From Dipteris shenzhenensis (Eukaryota > Polypodiophyta > Polypodiopsida > Gleicheniales): 64,000 nucleotides of DNA. Below the pieces are notes generated by a model. That model was not told where the DNA came from, ran no database searches, and saw only the letters and a program-made list of their open reading frames with translations. Within the stretch, counting starts at the first letter, position 1; each line of letters starts with the position of its first letter. Where the stretch lies: the NCBI GenBank assembly GCA_047967505.1, contig CM106539.1; one strand, given 5' to 3'. This document shows, one piece after another, positions 55,713 through 64,000 of this stretch. A program made the translations under genes and the position numbers.

Positions 55713-57608
55713 TTAATGATAGTCTCCAATAGATGCTGCTTTATAGTCCACACATCAGAGTGGATTAATTCTAATGGCCTCTTACTCTCTTGAACATGTC
55801 TAGGAAATGGTTTCCTTGCCTATTTTCCAAATTTACAGGCTTCACATACCTTATGCATTTATGCAACCTTGAACTTAGGCAATCCTGCAACAATATTTTG
55901 GGCCTGCATTAATTTGAGTCATCGTACATTAACATGACCAATGTGTTTATGCCAAATATCAATATCTACAACTACACCAGTCCCATATGCAAACATTGTT
56001 GCACTCAATTCAGGCATGTCCACATCCAACATAAACATCCTGCCCTTCTTCTTCCCTTTTGCTATCAAGCGACCTTTATTTTTCATATCCTCAACAAAGC
56101 ATCCATGAGGATTAAATATGACCTGCAAGCCCTGCTCACCCATTTGACCAATAGAGACCAGGTTCTTGCTGATATTCGGGACATGAAATACATCAGATAG
56201 GTATTTCTTTTTTCCATCCTGCATAGACAAAGGAATTTAACCAATCTGCACAATAGGATGTGCAGTATCATCACCAGTCTCTACAAATCCTAGTCTTTCC
56301 ATTTTCCTTGCATCCTGCATCCATTCTGCATGACCTATCATGTGGTTTGATGCACCTGAGTCAACATACCACACATCATTGCTTTCTTCTACACTTCTCA
56401 TAGAATTGGTCATGTGCTGCACCATAAATAGGTGCTCATTTCTGTCATCACCCTGTCTACTAGAGGATGCATACTTGCCTTGCTGCAATTCTCTAGTCAT
56501 GATGTCATTCTACTTTTTATAGCAATCTTTAACCATATGACCCATTTTACCATAGTAGTAGCATTCAACATTGTTGTTTGCATTTTGGCCTCTCTGCCAT
56601 CCACCATGACCTCTTTGGCTCCCCCTGCCTCTAAAGTTACCACATCCTCCTCCATAGGACTTGTTTTCTTAAATTTCCTGCATATATTTTGATTTCTATC
56701 ATGGCCTCCAAATTGGCCTGCTCTACCTCTTCCAGCATTTGAGTAGCAGATAGCTTCTTTTAAAGTTCCTCCTGAAGAAGATACACCACCATTTCTCTAC
56801 TCTTCAAAAATTAGAAGAGCAATCAACTCCTCAAAATAAGGAAAATTCTCACGGGCCGCAATGGATGTCCGAAATTGTGTATAATTCTTTCCTAGATCAT
56901 TCAAGGTCACGAAAACTAAATCATCATCTTCCACTGGCAACCCAATAGAAGCAAGTGCATCTGCAATCTTGTTCACCTTCATGTGGTGGTCATTGATGCT
57001 CATGTTTTCTCTATGCACGTTATGCAACTCCTGCTTGAGCTGCATTTTCCTGGCTTGCGTATTTGTCCTATACATTTTTGTCAAAGTATCCCACGCCTCC
57101 TTTGGCATGCTTGCATCCTAAATATGCATAATCATAGAATCTAAAATACTGATAGACAGCTAGTACATAAATTTTCTGGCTCTCTCATGCCAGCCTTTCA
57201 ATTCCTGTAACTCCTATTGATTGGGAACATTAGGAATAACTGGTTCTTGTTTAGCTCCAGTAATGAACTCTCAATAGCCTTTTCCCTTAAGGAAATTCGT
57301 CATTCTAAACTTCCATGCTTGGAAGTTTTTCTTGTCAAGCTTTTCAGTGACAATCTGTGAAATAGCATCAGATGCCATACAGAAGACTACAAAATATTCT
57401 GTCACTATAAAAAGACAACTTCTGCCTCACAAGGGCAAATTTGCAAAACTGACGAGAGTGGTATTTGACCACACAATCACTTCCTAGTGATGATTATGCA
57501 TCAACGGGCAATAAGAATGATTCTGTCACTCCTAATATCTTTGTGCACAGGCACACGATGTAATTTTTGTGATAGCTTTTCACCGACCTGTAGAACAATG
57601 GTCAATCG
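55713..57608 (-). mobile_element. antisense partial copy of the 45463 copia family (leader, gag, protease, integrase start)
   Basis: Matches 46130-48000 in reverse: leader words (CGTGAAAAG, CACGATGTAATTTTTG on plus), gag (INDHHMKVNKIADALASIGL), knuckle with first cysteine intact but second tyrosine (CYYYGKMGHM), protease NDVWYVDSGASNHM intact at the active site, and HKHIGHVNV and SDVWT of integrase. It is cut at both ends and has no LTR. It joins gypsy sequence directly at about 57608. Confidence 0.88.
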
Positions 57609-57614
57609 TAACAT

Positions 57615-58097
57615 GTGATCGGCAATTAAATGTTGAGCTCCTTTTCTCACCACAATTTTGAAATTGAATTCTTGTAGCAGTAGAAGCCATCGAGTGATCC
57701 GACCTGTGGTACATGGCCGATTCACAACATATAATAAGTCTTGATGATCTCTGTAGAAGATAAAGTCAGTAGCCAATAGATAGTGTCAAAATTTCTTCAC
57801 GGTGTAGATAATTGCCAAAGCTTCTCTTTCTATTGTGGTATAATTCACCTCTGCATCATTTAACTGCCTGCTTGCAAAGTATACTGGGTAGTCTTTGTTG
57901 TATTTGCCAGGTTGACATAACACACCTCCTACTACATAGTTGGAACCATCGGTATGTACATGGAATTCTATGTCCCAATTTGGTGCCATTAGGACAGGAG
58001 CTATGATCAATCTCCACTGTAGGGTTTTGAATGCGTGTTTGCATTTGTTTGTCAAGATGAAATTGACTAGGAGCTTAGATAGGGGTCTTGCAATCAT
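57615..58097 (-). pseudogene. gypsy C RNase H
   Basis: APVLMAPNWDIEFHVHTDGS with YVVGGVLCQPG, VYFASRQLNDAEVNYTTIER and EALAIIYTVKKF, then after a frame break TDFIFYRDHQDLLYVVNRP and NFKIVVRKGAQHLIADHMLR. This is typical gypsy RNase H; the integrase that should follow is missing. Confidence 0.85.
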
Positions 58098-58165
58098 GGT
58101 GTGCCTAAGTATGAACCATCAATAGTATCCGGCATGGCCCATGAAGACTTGGACACCCTTTGCAT

Positions 58166-58660
58166 TTAATGGTGGGGTGCAAGTTCCATGATGATCTTTA
58201 TTTTATCCATGTTAGTTACAATCCCATGTTGAGAGACTATGTGTCCCAAGACTACTCCATGTCTGCATTTGAGAGGATTCAAAAAGAATCCATACTCCTT
58301 GCATTTTTTTAATACTCCTTCAAGGCATTTCAAGTGCTCCTTCTTATCTGTGTGCATGCACAAGTTGTTGAGGAAGACTTGTAGGAACTTGTTGAGCAAT
58401 TCCTTGAAGGCAGTGTAAATGACCCTTTGAAAAGAGGATGGCGCATTGCGTAAGCCAAATGGCATGAATTTGTATGCAAAAATGCCCCATTTTGTGGAAA
58501 ATGTTGTCTTTGCATGATCTTGAGGTGCAATTTGTACTTGGTTGTACCCGCTGAACCCATCCAAGAAGCTATAAACTTCAGACCCTACTGCCCTTTCTAA
58601 AACTGTTTCAGTCAATGGTAGGGGGTAGTGATCTTTGATTGTTGTTTGCTGCATTGACAT
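58166..58660 (-). pseudogene. gypsy C reverse transcriptase, catalytic DD changed to NN
   Basis: Open for 164 codons: TTIKDHYPLPLTETVLERAV, YSFLDGFSGYNQVQIAPQDH, FMPFGLRNAPSSFQR, then FLNNLCMHTDKKEHL where the active site should be F(L/V)DD, and FFLNPLKCRHGVVLGHIVS. Both changes are G to A at the first codon base (GAC to AAC). The enzyme is dead even though the frame is open. Confidence 0.85.
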
Positions 58661-59092
58661 TCTTGAGATTCACATATATTTTGAGCTTCGCATTTTTCTT
58701 AGGAATAATCACAATTGGTGACACCTAATCAATATGATCAATTTCATAAATGAAACCAGCATCCAGTAATTTTTCTAGTTCCTCATAGACATGGGTGCCA
58801 TAATTGGGATTTGTCCCATAGGGTCTGCATACCTTAGCTTCGCTTGGATCCATCGCTAATTGGTATGGTATGAACTGCAACTTCAAGGGAAATCCCTTTC
58901 ATTTCCTCTTAGGACCAAGCCACACAATCTCCATATTCCCTTAGTAATGCTTTTAATTCTTCTTCTTCTTCTTCTTCTTTTTCTTCTTCTAGAGTGAGCT
59001 ACTCCCCAATGTATACAGGCTTTACTTCTTCTCCATCCAAGGCATGATTCAGTTTTCTTGTCTTGGTTGGTCCTTCATACACTAGGGTATCC

Positions 59093-59650
59093 TCAATATT
59101 CTCTACTTCTGTGAGCTCTAATTCCCTGACTCTGGCCTGTGGCTATTGTTGCTTCTTTCCTAGTGTAATTTTTGAAGTAATCGCGAACTTCCCTTAGGCC
59201 TTCATGGCACTTTGAGGTGCTTGCTTGGCTGCTAGCTCCATTGGATGTGGTGGAAGATGTTTGCTCCAATTCAGTTGTGTTCCCTTGCTCTTCTTTTTTT
59301 CTAGTATTCACAATTTCACTCTTCATTCTCACATTGGGCTTGAACTTGCAAAGTTTTTTGCTTTTTGAGACTTGTGATGGATTTTCAATAGGAGTCTCAC
59401 TCCCAAGGAGAGGTTCTTTGGCCATACATGCACCTTCAAGCCCTTTAGGATCCCATTCAAAATTTGGGGACTCGAGTACTCTTATGGGTTTAGTCAAATA
59501 CAATTCCACCACTCTAGTTTGCATTCTTTTGAATTCATCAAAGTGCTCTATCTGGGCCTTTTGTGTTGTACACCCTCCTTTTTTTTTCTTAACCCATTGA
59601 TATTGGCTAGTAGTGCTAGTAGAGGGTCTATATCTTGGGGTATTCTATGG
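59093..59650 (-). pseudogene. gypsy C linker between protease and RT
   Basis: A Ser/Thr/Lys-rich open stretch (MQTRVVELYLTKPIRVLESP ... EEQGNTTELEQTSSTTSNGA) that continues the element on the left side of the nested copia. Its partner on the right side is 61676-62023, similar in composition (VEETSSTTSTSQASPVP). Confidence 0.6.
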
Positions 59651-59666
59651 CCGTGAGTGCCTTTAA

Positions 59667-59814
59667 TGTTGGGGTAAAGGCCAATGGCCTAGTATATACC
59701 CCTTTGTACCATACATACATAATAAGAGCTTACCTTGATCTAGGTGAGTTAGCACCCACAATTTCGGTGTTCTCATTTTATTTGTTGCTCTCCGATAAGA
59801 CCTCCTCTCCATCA
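59667..59814 (+). repeat. 5' LTR of nested copia derivative
   Basis: 148 bases, TG...CA ends, followed by ACTAGTATCAGAGG. Confidence 0.88.
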
Positions 59815-60944
59815 ACTAGTATCAGAGGAATGAAGCCAACAAGGAAACTCTAGCATTGCGATGTTGCTATGCCAAGAGCCCGAACTTCTTGCATGGAGTC
59901 TCCTACTACCCGTGGGCTACCCCTGGGAGCTGTATTTTGACACATACTAGCTCGTTCTTAATGTTTCAGCCTTATATATCAGGTTGCCTTGACTGTTCTA
60001 GCAATCTATTTCCTTGTTTGAGTAGGGGAGAAGGAATATTATCCATCTACGATAAAAAATGACCTGCTCCTCTGCAATTCCAGCCACTGGAAGTTGCTTT
60101 TTGGGGGCCCAAAAGCAAAAACGTCTTTTGCTTATGGCGGACTCCAGTTGATCAAAGGCGGCTGGTACATTCAGATTTCAGTTGGGTTTATGCCTTCAAA
60201 TTGATGCATGTCAAGCCAGGCTGAAAGTGATTGCTTACAATTGATGCATTTTGAGCCTTTGTTTAGCTGAGAAAGTGAGCATAAGTGAGTAGTGTTTTTC
60301 TGAAGTTGTCTTGTATCCCAAGAAGGAATTATTTTTTGTGAGTGCAATACTCTTTCCACTAAGGGAATTTTTTGGACAACAATTTTCAGAATTGTTGGGC
60401 TATTTCATTGGATTTTATGCCTCAAATGCTTCAGGAAAAGTTCGTGATTGGCAGTTTGCAATCTTGTGACAGTAGTAAAAAGTGAGCAGGTGGCTGTTTT
60501 TAGAAGTGAATATCAGAGAATCCATGAGGAATTGTCTTTTGAGTTGAACTAAGAAGTTTTAGTTTTTGGGACAATTTACAATCTTGTTTTTGAAAGCGTT
60601 TCAAGTCGAGATGTTATGATGCCTAGTATGCCCATGATTTACAATTTTGATAGTTTATGATAGCAACTAGAAAAAGTGAGCAGGGGCCTGCTTTCAGCAG
60701 TGAATATCAAAAAATCCATAATGAATTTTGACTTGCAGTAAACTAGACATTTGTAGATCTATTGGTTGTCTACAACTTTGGTGTTTATACAATGAAGGCA
60801 ACCGAGTTATGGTTGGGAAGATATTGATAGTTCAAAACAGGCCAAAACTGTTGCAGACTATTATTGCAGCAATAAAAGTTTATAGGTAGTGGTTTCCAAC
60901 AGCAGATATAAGGAAATCTGTAAGGATGAAAGGACACATCTGTT
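59815..60944 (+). repeat. non-coding interior of the nested copia derivative with degenerate tandem repeats
   Basis: AGTGAGCAGG..GTGAATATCA..AATCCAT occurs at 60481 and 60675 (194 bases apart), with a weaker third trace near 60890. No gene is seen. Confidence 0.55.
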
Positions 60945-61370
60945 GTTAGATATGCAGATGCTGATTTTGCAGGGAATGTAGACACCAGGAGGTCTACTAC
61001 ATGATATGTTTTCTCATTTACTGGAGGTGCAGTTTCATGGGTCTCTCATTTGCAACCATGTATGGCTTTGTCTACCACTGAGGTAGAGTATATTGTAGCC
61101 ACTAAGGCATGCAAGGAAGCTATATGGCTTACTCATCTAGTGGGAGACTTGAGCATTGTAGGAGAGGTTCCAATTTTGCACTGTGATAGTCAGAGTGCCA
61201 TCCAGTTGGCACGGAATCTGTCTTCCATGCGAAGACAAAGCATATTGATGTGAAGTATCACTTCATCAGAGAGGTGATTGAAGACAAGCGCATCCAACTT
61301 ATCAAGGTTCACACGGATGAGAACTCTGCAGATCTTCTTACAAAGAGTCTTTCCTCAGAGTAGTTTGCAC
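60945..61370 (+). pseudogene. copia RNase H remnant in the nested element
   Basis: Reads ADADFAGNVDTRRST, MALSTTEVEYIVATKACKEA, ILHCDSQSAIQLARN, then after a frame change AKTKHIDVKYHFIREVIEDK and VHTDENSADLLTKSL. These are the canonical copia RNase H blocks; two frame changes and stops disable it. Confidence 0.85.
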
Positions 61371-61453
61371 ATTGTAGAGTATTGATGGGTGTCGGATGAC
61401 ATTAGGATGCCCATCTTCTCCCTTAAAGGCACATTGGCCTTTAAGTGGGAGGT

Positions 61454-61601
61454 TGTTGGGGTAAAGGCCAATGGCTTAATATATACCCCTTTGTACCATA
61501 CACACATAATAAGAGCTTACCTTGATCTAGGTAAGTTAGCACCCACAATTTCGATGTTCTCCTTTTCTTTATTGCTCTCCGATAAGACCTCCTCTCCATC
61601 A
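61454..61601 (+). repeat. 3' LTR of nested copia derivative
   Basis: 148 bases, differing from the 5' copy at only a few positions. Confidence 0.88.
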
Positions 61602-62074
61602 TGCAGGATTGCCAAGTCATTGTCGACGAATACTTTGCCTTATAAGGTGGCATTATCAGCTTCTATTTCTAGATCTCAATCAAAGTGTGCATCGTAACCT
61701 TCAATTATGGCCTCTTCAAGGTCACTGTTCCACTCCACACTTGCCATCAAGAATGGCATTTCCACCTCTTCTGATTCGTCATCCCAAATTGGTGCTTCTG
61801 GTTGGATCATTTGGTCATCCACATCTAGCAACATTGGATGTGTTGTTGTACAGTTATCTATTGTAGCCAATGCATGTATCCAATTGTTGATGTCACTTTG
61901 TATATCCCCTTCTATGGGTTTTAGTATATTTGTAGGTACAGGGGATGCCTGACTGGTAGATGTAGTGGAAGAAGTTTCTTCAACATTTCTAGGAATAGTG
62001 GGTTTGATTTTCCCTATTCCCAAATTTATCTTGATAGCAGTTTCTCTATTTTGGATTGTTATTCTATCAGTGTC

Positions 62075-62300
62075 TCAACCATGGAGTACTAAAGCTTCTT
62101 GAAGCCATGGTCTTCCCAACAATATTTGGTATGTTATGGATCCCTTGGGAAGATACAAGATAATAAGCTGGAGAGTGAAGCTGGCTGTAGTAATTTTTGT
62201 TGACACATTGTCAACAATAACAAGTGGCTTCATTTTAGTGTCATCGTCTAAGCAGATGTTGAATGTAACCTTTTGCATTGGAGGTAGGCCCCATTCTTCA
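62075..62300 (-). pseudogene. gypsy C retropepsin-like region
   Basis: QKVTFNICLDDDTKMKPLVI, a substrate-flap-like segment, and ITYQILLGRPWLQEA at the C-terminal end, as in retropepsins of this gypsy group. The catalytic D-S/T-G is not evident in the readable part. Confidence 0.55.
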
Positions 62301-62481
62301 TAAAGATCTTATGGGGGTTAAAGGTCACTGTGCCTTAACCCCAGTTATGTACAATACTCAAACACATATATAAATGAATGAAAAAGAAGATTAGGGTGGT
62401 TCTGCACCCACTAAACTTGTGTGGCTCTCTATCTCTCTCTCTCCTTCTTCCGTTCTTGCTTCCGTTGAGAGCACTCTCAAC

Positions 62482-62495
62482 TGGTATCAGAGCCC
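62482..62495 (+). other. primer binding site, initiator tRNA-Met type
   Basis: TGGTATCAGAGCCC, two bases after the LTR end. Confidence 0.85.
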
Positions 62496-63917
62496 GGGTG
62501 ATCTAGCTGAGCGTGCGTGAATGCTTGGAAGCTCAGCAGCTCTGTGGGAGGAAGGAGAAGCTTTGTGGGAAGCTTTGTGGATGACTTTATTTGCATCCGA
62601 GTGTGCAGAGACCTTGGAGAAACCTTTGGAAAAGTCACTTTGGCTTTACGAAGTGGTTTTGAGAGCCTGTTAAGTGGTTTCAAAGAAAAAGTCGTTTTTT
62701 GAGCTTTTCCCTGTTCCGTTCAATGACAGAGACTCCGTATTGACTTGTAGAGGCAACTATTGCTTGCTTTTGGTGTCCACATTAGTTCAGGAGCCTGGAA
62801 ACACCTTCATTCCTGAATCTGGGATCATTTCATTGGGTTTCTGAGTCACTGTGTCAGTTCCTGCGTTTTTTGCCCGGGTGTTGGAACTCAAGTTTGGAGC
62901 AACCATTTGCAGATCTATCAGTTCTGGTGAACTCAGGAGGTCCTAAAACTTCTATGTTGCTCATCATTCGCACTCTGGTGGAGTTTACAAACAGCTCTGT
63001 TTCAAAAAACGTTTTTCAGCCCGTGTTGGACCCAGTGATTGAGACCACGGTTTCCAAAACCGTCTGTCCCATTGCGTTCCGGACGCCCAAAAACCCCTAC
63101 CTATCAGTTCTTGCGCGATTTGGTGGAGGATTTTTAGAGTTATAGATCTCTGTGTATTCGATTTCGTCTCTCTGTTATGCATTTTTCATTCTAAGGTTTT
63201 GAAACCTTAGATTTATGCCACATGGCAGTGGATAAGTGTTGACTCCCATTTCTCACTCATCGGTTAGGATTTTGGAGTTCTGGCAGAAGAGAGATATTTG
63301 CAAATTTTCTTGCTGATTCTGATTATGCAATGGCGCCCATGTTTTGAGGCATCCCAGGTTCTATTTTCAGTAGCGCTCATTACCGTGGGACTATGATTTC
63401 TTGAGCATACCTTATGCAGATCACTCTGGTTGCAGTTTGAGCTGTGGTGCGCTCATTCGTGGTATGCATTGGGTTGCAATGGATGATTTATAGGCCATTT
63501 GGATGCATTGCGGTCCTTGTTGGATGCGCTGATAGGCCCAAATTACCTTGTGGGATGCTATTTTTATGGACGCTTTGCACATGGATGCTATTTTATGCTG
63601 AGAGACAGCTTTGACACATTGTTGGTGATGCACTGATAGTGCTATGCTCTCTTGGATGAGATATAATTGATGCATATGCCAGTGGACGGTGTTTATGCTT
63701 GAGTCATTTGGCACTTATTGGCATTTTCTTTTGAGCCAGATTTGCTCATATGGATGCATAGTATATGCACATGAGTCAGATGCATCTTTTGATGCTTTGA
63801 GCTTTGAGTTTTGGTGATATTTCACTCTATTGTGGCATACACATTTGGGTGCACTTGGTATTTGGTGTGATTCTCTCTTACAGGTACTAGCATTTGGGAT
63901 TTTGTTTCATTTGCATC
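62496..63917 (+). other. long leader with GGATGC-rich part
   Basis: No frame matches a known domain. Between 63480 and 63790 the words GGATGC, GATGCA and GGATGA recur about a dozen times. Confidence 0.45.
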
Positions 63918-64000
63918 ATGGCATCCTCTTCCATGCCTGAAAAGGAGTTTTTCAGCATTAAAAAGTTTGATGGGACAAACTTTTCTTTGTGGAAAGAACA
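63918..64000 (+). CDS. copia gag, start only
   Basis: ATG at 63918 opens MASSSMPEKEFFSIKKFDG followed by TNFSLWKEQ, the standard N-terminus of plant copia gag (xFDGxNFxxWK). It leaves the window at base 64000 while still open. Confidence 0.85.
   Translation, partial: MASSSMPEKEFFSIKKFDGTNFSLWKE

Larger units (their letters stand above)
59667..61601 (+). mobile_element. short copia-derived element with 148-bp LTRs nested in gypsy C
   Basis: LTRs 59667-59814 and 61454-61601 (TGTTGGGGTAAAGG ... CTCTCCATCA) are nearly identical and both 148 bases. A primer-site-like GTATCAGAGG follows the first LTR and a purine tract (AAGTGGGAGG) precedes the second. The 1.6-kb interior keeps only RNase H (60945-61370). 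It is a deletion derivative that could move only with help in trans. Flanking 5-mers (TTTAA and TGCAG) do not match, so no target duplication is seen. Confidence 0.88.
57609..62311 (-). mobile_element. Ty3/gypsy element C, protease to RNase H, interrupted by a copia element
   Basis: Minus order: protease-like part (62278-62075, ending ILLGRPWL), acidic linker (62023-61676), [copia insertion 61601-59667], linker (59524-59093), reverse transcriptase (58660-58166), RNase H (58097-57615). No gag, integrase or LTR is present. It is cut on the left by the antisense copia fragment and on the right at the start of another copia LTR. Confidence 0.85.
62312..64000 (+). mobile_element. Ty1/copia element, 5' end, running off the window
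   Basis: LTR about 62312-62479 (TGGGGGTTAAAGG ... CACTCTCA), primer binding site TGGTATCAGAGCCC at 62482, a leader of more than 1.4 kb, then gag. Only the start of gag is inside the window, so the state of the element is unknown. Confidence 0.8.

Overview
The window is nuclear DNA of a land plant with a large, retrotransposon-filled genome. Evidence for this is a nuclear gene for the plastid protein ALBINO3 with multi-kilobase introns, plant-type Ty1/copia and Ty3/gypsy elements primed by initiator tRNA-Met, and many LINE remnants. A seed-free plant (fern or lycophyte) or a gymnosperm fits the intron and repeat content, but the sequence alone does not settle the species. The only cellular gene I can support is ALB3. 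Nearly everything else is mobile DNA in various states of decay.

Layout. 1-8377: low-complexity repeats, a LINE tail and a decayed chromodomain gypsy element on the minus strand (LTRs 7847-8377 and 1969-2443). 10492-25597: the last eight coding exons of ALB3 on the plus strand, giving one continuous 292-residue frame. Its introns hold antisense LINE and gypsy fragments, including a 530-bp LTR at 18042-18571 and a gypsy LTR plus gag at 21575-23264. 25600-38470: gene-poor spacer with a decayed gypsy reverse transcriptase, microsatellites and small palindromes. 38470-39900: a decayed copia fragment.

40993-54527 is the most interesting part. An 8.6-kb segment (about 41643-50237) appears to be inverted. 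Flipping it back in thought joins two halves of one copia element: 5' LTR to RNase H at 45463-50237, and the RNase H end plus 3' LTR on the opposite strand at 40993-41642. Both halves have 360-bp LTRs and CCCCC target duplications. It also joins two halves of one DUF7869-like gene (50878-50238 minus and 41643-43746 plus). Finally, it turns two direct 23-bp repeats (44092-44114 and 54501-54523) into perfect terminal inverted repeats flanked by a 4-bp duplication, CTCG. The result is a DNA transposon of about 6.76 kb with two divergent genes: a DUF7869-like protein, which I suggest is the transposase, and a protein with a prokaryotic-type N4/N6 DNA methyltransferase fold. A telo-box lies between them. 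An intron of the methyltransferase gene carries a regular array of GATATC-centred palindromes about 31-32 bp apart, followed by a long GA tract. Both genes are now pseudogenes. I know of no described transposon with this pairing, so this is my candidate for the undescribed system.

55713-64000: a second, antisense copy of the same copia family, then an antisense gypsy element (57609-62310) with a small nested copia derivative (59667-61601, 148-bp LTRs), then a plus-strand copia element whose LTR starts at 62312 and whose gag starts at 63918 and leaves the window.

All statements of homology come from reading motifs by eye. No database search was run.
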